This document shows, one piece after another, positions 21,470 through 29,657 of a stretch of 33,045 bases of DNA (positions are counted from its first letter, which is position 1; the number at the start of each line of letters is the position of its first letter). The stretch spans positions 1 to 33,045 of the forward strand of contig DAOWDS010000056.1 of NCBI GenBank assembly GCA_030638895.1, given 5' to 3'. The DNA is from Candidatus Moraniibacteriota bacterium (GTDB lineage Bacteria > Patescibacteriota > Minisyncoccia > JAHIHE01 > JAGLIN01). The notes beneath the pieces were generated by a model. It made no database searches. It was not told the origin of the DNA and saw only the letters and a program-made list of their open reading frames with translations. The translations under genes were made by a program, and so were the position numbers.

Positions 21470-24400
21470 ATGTCTCAAGTAAAGAAAAAACATATTTTAT
21501 CAAAAATTATAGCCTTACATTTATTAGTCGGCGTTTTTTTCGCGCCTTTTTCTTTTTTCGCGCAGGCTTCAGGTCCGATTGTTCCTAAAATAATTTCCAG
21601 GGCGGAATGGGGAGCGGATGAATCTAAGATGAACTGGCCGACAGAATACGCGCAAGTTGAAAAAATTGTTGTTCATCATACGGCAAGTTCAAATTTGGTT
21701 CCGGACTCGGACGGAAGTGGGGAATACAAAAGCATGATTGATAACATTTACAGTTATCATAACAGCAAGAAAACTTGGTATGACGATAACGGAGAATATA
21801 TAGGCTTTGGAGATGTTGGATATAATTATTTAATTGATCCTAATGGGAACATATATGAAGGAAGGTCTGGCGGAAACGGAGTCATAGCAGGACATGTCAA
21901 TAATTATAATATCGGAAGCGTCGGGATTGCGATTCTTGGAAGATATCAGCATTATATTAATAGTGAAAATAAAACTGTATTATCACATCCGATAACTTCT
22001 GTTATTAAAAAATCATTAGAGAATTTAATTGGCTGGCTTGCGGCGAATAATAGCATAGATTTAAATAAAATAAGTAATTTTCGAGGAAAAGATATTGATG
22101 GAGTAGTGGGACACAAAGAACTGGCTCCAACGATTTGTCCTGGAGACGAATTATATAAAGAATTAAGCTCAATACAAACTAACGCGAGCATTGTTAAAAA
22201 AGAATATAATCAATACGCTTATCAAATAGGCGGAGACAAATCTATTTATATTATTGAAGATGGATATAAAACAAAATTCAGTTCAAAAGACAAACTACCA
22301 AGTTCTTATAGAAGTAAAATCATAAAGCCGATCTCAAAATCACAGCTTGACGCGTATAAATATAAAAATATTGTTGTTTATCCAGACGGAAGCCTTCTCC
22401 AGGAACTCAATACAGCGAAGGTTTATTATTTGGAAAACGGGCAGAAAAGGTCAATGGAAATGACTGGAGAAGAATTTGCGAAAATGGGTTTTTCGTCAAG
22501 CGACATAAAAAAAGTTTTTGCAAGCGATTTGAAAATATATGAAAATGGAAAAATTATTAAGTATGTTGCTGACGGAGAATTATTAACGGATAAAAACGGA
22601 AATGTATTTTTGACGGAAGACGGAAAAAAAAGAAAATTTACTTCGGCGCAGATGTTTGAATATTTAAATTATGAATGGGAAAACATAAAAACGGATCCGT
22701 ATCTCAGTTTTTATCTAGAAGGTTTTAATATGATTTATCCCGACGGAACGTTGATTAGAGAAATAAATAAAAATGAAGTATATCTCGTCAAAGATAAGCA
22801 AAGAAAGAAAATTTTTTCAAACAGTCTGATGAGTGTTCTTGGATATAAGACAGAAGATGTTCTTTCTATAACAGAAGATGAATTTAATCATTTTCCAGAA
22901 GGAGAAATGGTTAAATATCCAGATGACACTTTAGTAAAAGCAGAAAATTTTCCTGTAATTTATCTTATTAACAATGGCAAGCGAAAAGAATTTACTTCTG
23001 CCGTACTTTTTGAAAAGTCTGGGTATAAATGGAAAGATATTATAAGAATAACAAAAGAGGAAATAAAAAATTATCCTCTGGATGGAAGGGTTTTATATCC
23101 AAATGGATCATTAATAAAATCCACGAACAATCCTGCCATATATCTATTGGAGTCCGATAAAAAAAGAATGATAACCTCAGATATTTTGTTTGAAAGATTA
23201 GAATATGATTGGTCTGATATTGTTTCGCTTAGTCCGAGCGAAATTGGAGAATATCAAGCTGGCAAAATTTTAACTTATCCCGACGGGACTTTAATCAAGA
23301 AAGAAGGATTTCCAGCGGTTTATAAAATTGAGGATGAAAAAAGAAAAGAATTTACATCGCTTGCTCTTTTTGAAAAAACTAATAGCAGATGGTCAGATGT
23401 TATAGTATTAAATAGCGAGGAGTTTTCAGTATATTTGGATGGAGGAAATCTAAAATATCCAGAAAGCGCTTTGATTAAAGAAAGGGGTGATGGTAAAATT
23501 TATGTAATTAAAGAGGGCGAAGCTGAATGGATTAAGACTGCGGAAGAATTTATTAAAGCAGGTCATAAGTGGTCTAATATTATTGAAATTTCAAAAGATG
23601 AGATGAAACTTTATATAACATCTAAAGAAGCGATTGACAAGTCGATCACGGACAATAAAGTTTCGGAAATTAATGATGAAAATAAACAAGATAGCTCTAG
23701 CCATCATGCTAGCATGCCAGACGGGCAGGAGACTGGATTCATCGATGATAATGACGAAGAGCCAAAAATGAGAGTTGCTATATATTCAGTTAAAAATAGC
23801 GATGAAGATATTATTATTACGGCAAATGGCGCCTATTCTGTGAATTATTATAATTCAGACGGAACAATAAATAAAACTGAAGAAAAATCAGCAAATGAGC
23901 AAACAACGATTCAATATTTTAGCTCGGATTCTTATGTAAGATTTATTCCTTCTCTGGAAAATGTAATTTTGAAAGTTTTAACATATAACGATTTATCATG
24001 GAATAAAGCTGTGAACGATAATGAATTTAGAGGAAATATTGAAATCAAATATTCAAACATATCACAGAAATTATGGGTTATAAACGAATTATCTTTAGAG
24101 GATTATGTTAATGGAATAGCCGAAGCTTTAAATGACAGTCCGGAAGAATATCTTAGATCTTTTGGCGTGATTGCAAGAACTTACGCAATGTATTATATTA
24201 AAAAAGGAGGCAAGCATTCTGGCGAGCCGTTTCATTTGAAAAACAGTAGAAATGGAAATGGAAACGATCAAGTTTACAAGGGATATAACTTTGAGACGAG
24301 AGCCCCAAAAATTGTTGCGGCCAATAAATCAACAGCGGGTTATATAATTAATTATTATTATAATAATAATAATAAACCAATCGTCGCGGCGTATTCTTCA

Positions 24401-24649
24401 GATTCCGGAGGAACGACGAAAAATGCCTGTGATGTTTTAAGCAAGACATATTGCGGTGATGAGTATGCGTATCTCCATGGCGGAGTGGAAGACCCAGAAA
24501 ACACAGCGCACAATCAGATAAAAATTTCCGCAAGCCACGGCGCTGGAATGAGCGCTGTAGGAGCATATCAAATGGCTATGGACGGAAGTTTATGGCAAGA
24601 TATTATAAAACATTATTATATGGGAGTTGAGATTGAGAAGTATTATTAA
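21470..24649 (+). CDS. Secreted cell-wall hydrolase: PGRP/amidase_2 domain + 8 repeats + SpoIID/LytB domain
   Basis: RAEWGADE...IVVHHTAS...GHKELAPTICPGDELY (amidase Zn ligands H,H,C); repeats at about 22211-23620; C-term WVINELSLEDYVNGIAEALNDSPEEYLRSFGVIARTYAMYY...SSDSGGTTKN...SHGAGMSAVGAYQMA (SpoIID). Confidence 0.9.
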   Translation: MSQVKKKHILSKIIALHLLVGVFFAPFSFFAQASGPIVPKIISRAEWGADESKMNWPTEYAQVEKIVVHHTASSNLVPDSDGSGEYKSMIDNIYSYHNSKKTWYDDNGEYIGFGDVGYNYLIDPNGNIYEGRSGGNGVIAGHVNNYNIGSVGIAILGRYQHYINSENKTVLSHPITSVIKKSLENLIGWLAANNSIDLNKISNFRGKDIDGVVGHKELAPTICPGDELYKELSSIQTNASIVKKEYNQYAYQIGGDKSIYIIEDGYKTKFSSKDKLPSSYRSKIIKPISKSQLDAYKYKNIVVYPDGSLLQELNTAKVYYLENGQKRSMEMTGEEFAKMGFSSSDIKKVFASDLKIYENGKIIKYVADGELLTDKNGNVFLTEDGKKRKFTSAQMFEYLNYEWENIKTDPYLSFYLEGFNMIYPDGTLIREINKNEVYLVKDKQRKKIFSNSLMSVLGYKTEDVLSITEDEFNHFPEGEMVKYPDDTLVKAENFPVIYLINNGKRKEFTSAVLFEKSGYKWKDIIRITKEEIKNYPLDGRVLYPNGSLIKSTNNPAIYLLESDKKRMITSDILFERLEYDWSDIVSLSPSEIGEYQAGKILTYPDGTLIKKEGFPAVYKIEDEKRKEFTSLALFEKTNSRWSDVIVLNSEEFSVYLDGGNLKYPESALIKERGDGKIYVIKEGEAEWIKTAEEFIKAGHKWSNIIEISKDEMKLYITSKEAIDKSITDNKVSEINDENKQDSSSHHASMPDGQETGFIDDNDEEPKMRVAIYSVKNSDEDIIITANGAYSVNYYNSDGTINKTEEKSANEQTTIQYFSSDSYVRFIPSLENVILKVLTYNDLSWNKAVNDNEFRGNIEIKYSNISQKLWVINELSLEDYVNGIAEALNDSPEEYLRSFGVIARTYAMYYIKKGGKHSGEPFHLKNSRNGNGNDQVYKGYNFETRAPKIVAANKSTAGYIINYYYNNNNKPIVAAYSSDSGGTTKNACDVLSKTYCGDEYAYLHGGVEDPENTAHNQIKISASHGAGMSAVGAYQMAMDGSLWQDIIKHYYMGVEIEKYY

Positions 24650-24738
24650 ATTAAATTGTTGTATTGCTAAATTGTTACACCATTTTTAGTTTAATTGAAA
24701 TATTCTGATGATTTATGGTTTTATTGATTGTAACAGAC

Positions 24739-24773
24739 AGAAGATTCTGAACTACATTCAGAATGACAAGACG
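24739..24773. repeat. Dispersed palindromic repeat, copy 2 (inverted relative to 11908)
   Basis: AGAAGATTCTGAACtacATTCAGAATGACAAGACG. Confidence 0.65.
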
Positions 24774-24831
24774 ATTAAGTTTAAAATAATGCTGCTATAT
24801 TTAATATAAATAAAATATTAACATAAAAAAT

Positions 24832-25182
24832 ATGAAAAAAGCCATAAAAAAAATATTAATATCTTGTAATGTTTTTGTTTCTTTACTTGTTGTTGGAATA
24901 AATAATGTTAGCGCGCAAGTTTCCGTTAATATATCAAATCCGATCGTGACTAGTGATTTTGCTACGCTTGTCGCAAATTTTTTAAAATGGATTTTGTCTG
25001 TTGCTGGAGCCTTAACTCTTCTTATGCTTGTTACTGGAGGAGTTCTTTATATAACATCATCTGGAAATGAACAGAAAGTTGAAATTGCAAAGAAAATAGT
25101 TACTTGGACTATTTTAGGATTGATTTTAATTCTTGCTTCGTATGCAATAATAGTCGTGCTGGATACGATTTTAACCGTGTAG
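24832..25182 (+). CDS. T4SS-type (VirB2/TrbC-like) pilin family protein
   Basis: Signal peptide plus two TM helices: LKWILSVAGALTLLMLVTGGVLYITSSGNEQKVEIAKKIVTWTILGLILILASYAII. Confidence 0.8.
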   Translation: MKKAIKKILISCNVFVSLLVVGINNVSAQVSVNISNPIVTSDFATLVANFLKWILSVAGALTLLMLVTGGVLYITSSGNEQKVEIAKKIVTWTILGLILILASYAIIVVLDTILTV

Positions 25183-25230
25183 CATAAATTTTAAGGACTT
25201 GCTATAAATAATTAATTTTAATTTTGACTT

Positions 25231-26130
25231 ATGCCAAAAAAAGTTTATATCATTATCTTAAATTGGAACAACGAAGAAGATACTATTGAATGCATAAGAT
25301 CTCTTAAAAAAATAAACTATAATGATTATAAAATTATAATCGTTGATAATGGTTCAGAAGAGAAATCTGTATTAAAAATAAAAAAACAATATTCTGAAAT
25401 ATGTATTATTAAGAACAAAAAAAATCTTGGTTTTGCTGGTGGCAATAATATTGGTATAAAATACGCGATTAATAATGGAGCTGATTATGTTTTACTTATA
25501 AATAATGATACAATTGTTGATGAAGACTTTTTAAATAAACTAGTTGAAGCGGGGGATTCAAACGAAAGTGTCGGTCTTGTTGGCTCAAAAATATATTTTT
25601 ATAGCGAGCCAAACAGAATCTGGTTTGCGGGAGGAAAGGTTAATTGGCTGAAAAATAAAGGAACACATATTGGATTAGATGAAATTGACAAAGGTCAGTA
25701 TGACAAGATTAACGATGTCGGCTATCTGACCGGCTGTTGCTTATTAATTAAAAGAGAGGTTATTGAGCAAATAGGCGCATTGAAAGAAGATTATTTTCTT
25801 TATTATGAAGATACTGATTTTTCGCTTCGAGCGCGAAATATTGGATATAAATGCGTGTATGTTCCAGAATCAAAAATTTATCACAAAATTTCAAGGTCAA
25901 CTAAACCAGGTTCCGCAAGCTATGTTTATTATCATGCCAGAAACGGCCTTGTTATGGCAAAACGAACAGGTTCATTTTTAAATAAAATTATTTTATATCC
26001 CTATTGCTTATTTTTGTTTTTAAAGCAGATTATTAAAATTATTTTTATTGCCACAAAAAGAGAATGGGCATTCGCAGTTTTGAAAGGAGAAAAAGATTTT
26101 TTATTGGGGAAAATGGGAAAAGCGAAATAG
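25231..26130 (+). CDS. Glycosyltransferase family 2 (rhamnosyltransferase-like)
   Basis: VYIIILNWNNEEDTIECIRSL...IIIVDNGS...NLGFAGGNNIGI...LLINNDTIV...GYLTGCCLLIKREV...DYFLYYEDTDFSLRAR. Confidence 0.92.
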   Translation: MPKKVYIIILNWNNEEDTIECIRSLKKINYNDYKIIIVDNGSEEKSVLKIKKQYSEICIIKNKKNLGFAGGNNIGIKYAINNGADYVLLINNDTIVDEDFLNKLVEAGDSNESVGLVGSKIYFYSEPNRIWFAGGKVNWLKNKGTHIGLDEIDKGQYDKINDVGYLTGCCLLIKREVIEQIGALKEDYFLYYEDTDFSLRARNIGYKCVYVPESKIYHKISRSTKPGSASYVYYHARNGLVMAKRTGSFLNKIILYPYCLFLFLKQIIKIIFIATKREWAFAVLKGEKDFLLGKMGKAK

Positions 26131-26167
26131 AAATAGTTTCAAACTTACTTACACAAAAGATAAAAAA

Positions 26168-26196
26168 TTGACATTTTTTATTTTTTATAATAATAT
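26168..26196 (+). promoter_or_regulatory. Promoter of the small membrane protein gene
   Basis: TTGACA (26168-26173) - N17 - TAATAT (26191-26196). Confidence 0.6.
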
Positions 26197-26223
26197 CATT
26201 TTAGGATAATGGAGGGAAGTAGA

Positions 26224-26625
26224 TTGATAAATCCAAATGCAAAAAAATTAAATCTGGAAATAGATGAAGCAATAAGAGTTACTGAAGATTGTTTAAAGGA
26301 GAAAAAAGCAAAATTTCAATGCAATTTTAGAAAAATAATTTTTCTTCGTATTGCATGTTTGGCTATTTCAATGATAATTGTTTTTTACGTTTTTATTATT
26401 GAAAAAGAATTTAATTTATTTTATATAACATTGTCATACTTTCATGCGTTGTTGATTGTTGCGATTTCTATGGTCATCATTTTTATATCTTCATATGTTG
26501 TCAAAAAAGACATGGTTTATATGAATAACCTGCTTGAAGATATAGAATCTCTAAAATGGCTTAAAACAAGGACTCAAACGCAAAAAATATGGTTGATAGA
26601 GTTAAAAAATAGCACCACAAAATAA
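26224..26625 (+). CDS. Small protein with two TM helices, unknown function
   Basis: GGAGGG SD (26211-26216) 7 nt before TTG start at 26224, in frame with track ORF from 26209. Confidence 0.65.
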   Translation: MINPNAKKLNLEIDEAIRVTEDCLKEKKAKFQCNFRKIIFLRIACLAISMIIVFYVFIIEKEFNLFYITLSYFHALLIVAISMVIIFISSYVVKKDMVYMNNLLEDIESLKWLKTRTQTQKIWLIELKNSTTK

Positions 26626-26627
26626 AA

Positions 26628-26660
26628 AAAGAGTTATTTGAACTCTTTTCTTTTTATTTT
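26628..26660 (+). terminator. Rho-independent terminator
   Basis: AAAAGAGTT-atttg-AACTCTTTT followed by CTTTTTATTTT. Confidence 0.85.
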
Positions 26661-26719
26661 AGGACTTACGTGTTTGCAGGTGTCCGACACCTTAAATATG
26701 ACAAATACGTAAGTCCTAA
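26659..26719. repeat. MITE/REP-like 61-bp nested palindrome
   Basis: TTAGGACTTACGT (26659-26671) / ACGTAAGTCCTAA (26707-26719) perfect 13-bp arms, inner AGGTGT-ccg-ACACCT (26678-26692). Confidence 0.7.
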
Positions 26720-26735
26720 TTCAATAAAAAAATAA

Positions 26736-27524
26736 TTAAAACTTAAATTTTCCCACTAAATACCCAACTCCAAATGGTCCTTCGTAGCTTAATTTTTCAA
26801 ATTTATATTTCAAGTTTGATAGAGCGCCGAGCAAAATTATAATAGACCGCAATCCGCATTCTCCAGCTTCTTCAACTAAAGTTGAATCCAAGTTTAATAT
26901 TTCGTCAACTTTATTTTTCTCCAGCAGCTCTATCAAAAGCTCATCAAACTTTTTTCCTTCTGGGGAATATCCAGCAGGCGCTCCGGACGTTAGGCGATGA
27001 GAAAGATCGCCACTGGCGACCAGGGCAACATTTTTTTTCACGCTTTCTATAATTTCATAAATTGTTTCTCCAAATTCAAAATGTTTCTGATAATCAACAT
27101 AACAAAAAGCCATTGAAACAAGTTTGCTTTTAGAAATATGTTTTTTGAGAAAAAATAGTGGAACCATAACTCCATAGTCAATAGAAATGCCATCGCCAAC
27201 AAGCTCAATCGGTATATCCCTTGAATCCGTGGCGCTTTTTATACTTGCTCCTAAATCAATGTCATTTTCAATTTCCATTGAAGTATTATCGCCAAATTGC
27301 GAAAAATCGCCACGAAGATATTTTGCGCTATTTATAGACATAGCATCTATTTGAACATGACCGTGAGGGGAAATGATAATAATGGTATCAATTTCTTTTT
27401 TTTTGATTTGATTTCCAAGCTCGTTCATAGCGCGCGCGGTTGATTTAATTCGCGCAAAATAATCTTTTCCAATAGAAGGAATTAAAAGCGGGGGATGAGG
27501 GCAAATTGAAGCGAATTTTAACAT
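26736..27524 (-). CDS. amrB: AmmeMemoRadiSam system protein B / MEMO1-like (class III extradiol dioxygenase fold)
   Basis: FASICPHPPLLIPSIG...IIIISPHGHVQIDAMSI...YGVMVPLFFL...LVASGDLSHRLTSGAPAGYSPEG. Confidence 0.85.
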   Translation of the reverse strand: MLKFASICPHPPLLIPSIGKDYFARIKSTARAMNELGNQIKKKEIDTIIIISPHGHVQIDAMSINSAKYLRGDFSQFGDNTSMEIENDIDLGASIKSATDSRDIPIELVGDGISIDYGVMVPLFFLKKHISKSKLVSMAFCYVDYQKHFEFGETIYEIIESVKKNVALVASGDLSHRLTSGAPAGYSPEGKKFDELLIELLEKNKVDEILNLDSTLVEEAGECGLRSIIILLGALSNLKYKFEKLSYEGPFGVGYLVGKFKF

Positions 27525-27620
27525 AGATTTAGATTAGGAATTAAGAATCAAGAATCAAGAATTATGAACAAATCCCCTCGAAACATTTTATCATCCCCCT
27601 TATTAGAGAAAGGGCTATAT

Positions 27621-28637
27621 TCAAATTATGTCCAAACTTTCTCCGCATTTACCGCATTTCCCGCCTTGATCAAATCGCTTGATATAAAATCCGATTCTTT
27701 CTATGGCAAGTTCATCGCACTTTGGGCAATATGTATTTTCACTGGAATTTCCAGGAATATTTCCCGCGTAAATATATTTAAGTCCGGCTTTTTTTCCAAT
27801 GCCACAAGCTTCGCGGATTGTTTTAATATTAGTATTGGAAATATTCTTCATTTTATATGAAATTTCTCCGGAAAAAGCGCTTAAATGCCAGGGAGTTTCA
27901 CTGCCCAGTTCATTAAAAATAAATTTAGCGATATTTTCAAGCATTTTTTTATTGTCGCTTAAAATTGGAATTAAAAGAGTTGTGATTTCAATCCATATTT
28001 TTAGTTTTTTTATTTGCTTTAAATTTTCCAAAACTGGATCAATTTTTGCTCCACAATGAGTTTTATAAAATTTATTATCAAAAGATTTCAAATCTACATT
28101 AACCGCGTCAAGATATGGTCTGATTAATTTTAAAGTTTCCTTGCTCATAAAACCATTTGTCACCCAAATATTTTTTATCCCCACTTCTTTTGCCAGCTTC
28201 ATTGTATCAAGCGCGTATTCAAGAAAAATAGTCGGCTCGGTATATGTATATGATATGCTTGGGCATTTATTTTCAATCGCCTGCGCGACTATTTTGCTCG
28301 GCGATAAATTTTGTCCTATATCTAACTGGCTTTTATCATTTTTCACTAATTGTGATATTTGCCAGTTTTGGCAATTTCCGCATCTCAGATTACATCCGAC
28401 CGTCGCAATTGAAAGTGAATGAGTTCCAGGAAGAAAATGGAACAATGGTTTTTTTTCAATTGGGTCAATACTATTTGAAATTGCTTTTCCATAGTTCAAG
28501 GCATATAATTTTCCATTTATATTTTTTCTCACTCCGCAAATCCCAAAATTTTCAGGCACAATAAAACACCTATGCGAACAGGTGTTGCATTGAACTTTAT
28601 TATTTCCAAGCTTTTGATATAGATACGATTCTTTCAT
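27621..28637 (-). CDS. amrS: AmmeMemoRadiSam system radical SAM enzyme
   Basis: CNTCSHRCFIVPENFGICGVRKN...LFHFLPGTHSLSIATVGCNLRCGNCQNWQISQ (CxxxCxxC); C-terminal CPKC/CGKC. Start set at ATG 28637. Confidence 0.9.
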   Translation of the reverse strand: MKESYLYQKLGNNKVQCNTCSHRCFIVPENFGICGVRKNINGKLYALNYGKAISNSIDPIEKKPLFHFLPGTHSLSIATVGCNLRCGNCQNWQISQLVKNDKSQLDIGQNLSPSKIVAQAIENKCPSISYTYTEPTIFLEYALDTMKLAKEVGIKNIWVTNGFMSKETLKLIRPYLDAVNVDLKSFDNKFYKTHCGAKIDPVLENLKQIKKLKIWIEITTLLIPILSDNKKMLENIAKFIFNELGSETPWHLSAFSGEISYKMKNISNTNIKTIREACGIGKKAGLKYIYAGNIPGNSSENTYCPKCDELAIERIGFYIKRFDQGGKCGKCGESLDII

Positions 28638-28689
28638 AAAATTAAATTGTTGTATTGTTATTTTACCACTTATAGCCTTTGAAGCAAGA

Positions 28690-28735
28690 AAAAAAGAGCC
28701 CACAAAAATGAATTCTGGGGCGTGATATTTATTTA
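28690..28735 (-). terminator. Putative terminator of purC
   Basis: Minus strand ...CGCCCC...GGGCTC followed by TTTTTTT. Confidence 0.5.
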
Positions 28736-28739
28736 CTCT

Positions 28740-29516
28740 TCAGAACTGTTTTGTTAAATCTGCAATAACTTCAAATCCCTCTTTAACTATTGCAAGATCC
28801 TTTCCTTGTCTAAAAAGCTGTTTATCTTTCATTCCTTCCATATCAAGTTGATCTAAAAGGTTGTCCTGAGAAAGGTCCAGTTCGTCAACTTTAATTGGCC
28901 ATAATCTCAAACTACCTGCTGTAATTTCATCAATTACAATAAGAATACCATCTTCTATAATTCCATATTCAAGCTTAAAATCAATCAATTGATATCCCAA
29001 TTTTCTAAAAGCGTTTTCCAAAACAATGAAAATTCTTTCATTAAGATCTTTCATTGTCTTAAAATAGCCGTCTAGATCTTTGACTTGAACAAATCTTTCG
29101 TCAATAAATGGATCATGCAAGAAGTCATCTTTGTAAGAAAATTCCGTCCATAAATCCTTAAAATGATGTCCGGCTAAAAGATCGGTCATTCGTTCAAGAA
29201 TTGATCCGTAAGCCACTCTCCTTGTTATAACTTCGAGTGGAAGTTTCTTGTTCAACTTTTTTGCAAGAAACATGTCGCCTGATAATGCACGGAGATAATG
29301 AGTAGGGATTCCATTCTCATTGAGAAGTCTGAAAATATTGGCATTTGTGATAAAATCTATCTTGTTTTTCCCTGGCATTATTTTATGTTTTTCTCCGTCT
29401 CCTGCAGTAATATCACTTTTAAATTTAACAATCACTAAGTCAGGATTTTTTGGATGTTCATAAACTTTTTTTGTTTTTCCTTCAATTATTAAACTTCCTA
29501 CTTCAACATCTATCAA
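28740..29516 (-). CDS. purC: Phosphoribosylaminoimidazole-succinocarboxamide synthase (SAICAR synthetase)
   Basis: IEGKTKKVYEHPKNPDLVIVKFKSDITAGDGEK...ITRRVAYGS...LIDFKLEYGI...LIVIDEITAGSLRLW; AGGAG SD 9 nt before TTG start. Confidence 0.93.
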   Translation of the reverse strand: MIDVEVGSLIIEGKTKKVYEHPKNPDLVIVKFKSDITAGDGEKHKIMPGKNKIDFITNANIFRLLNENGIPTHYLRALSGDMFLAKKLNKKLPLEVITRRVAYGSILERMTDLLAGHHFKDLWTEFSYKDDFLHDPFIDERFVQVKDLDGYFKTMKDLNERIFIVLENAFRKLGYQLIDFKLEYGIIEDGILIVIDEITAGSLRLWPIKVDELDLSQDNLLDQLDMEGMKDKQLFRQGKDLAIVKEGFEVIADLTKQF

Positions 29517-29579
29517 AATTATCAGCTCCTATTTTTATTTTTACTCCTTAAATTTTTAAGGTACTTTACCTTGTGTTTA

Positions 29580-29608
29580 TATATAACCGAAAATGAAAAG
29601 TTTGTCAA
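29580..29608 (-). promoter_or_regulatory. Promoter of purC
   Basis: Minus strand TTGACA (29608-29603) - N17 - TATATA (29585-29580). Confidence 0.65.
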
Positions 29609-29646
29609 AAAAAAGATATCAAGTTTTTTATTATCAACTCAATATC
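29607..29646 (-). terminator. Terminator of purB
   Basis: Minus strand GATATTGAGTT / AACTTGATATC 11-bp stem (two G-U pairs) followed by TTTTTTTT. Confidence 0.85.
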
Positions 29647-29657
29647 TCGATATTTAT

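Noticed and set aside
24345-24375. AAT/TAT trinucleotide run in the SpoIID domain as a phase-variation tract
   Set aside because: Three-base unit keeps the frame; encodes YYYNNNN loop only.
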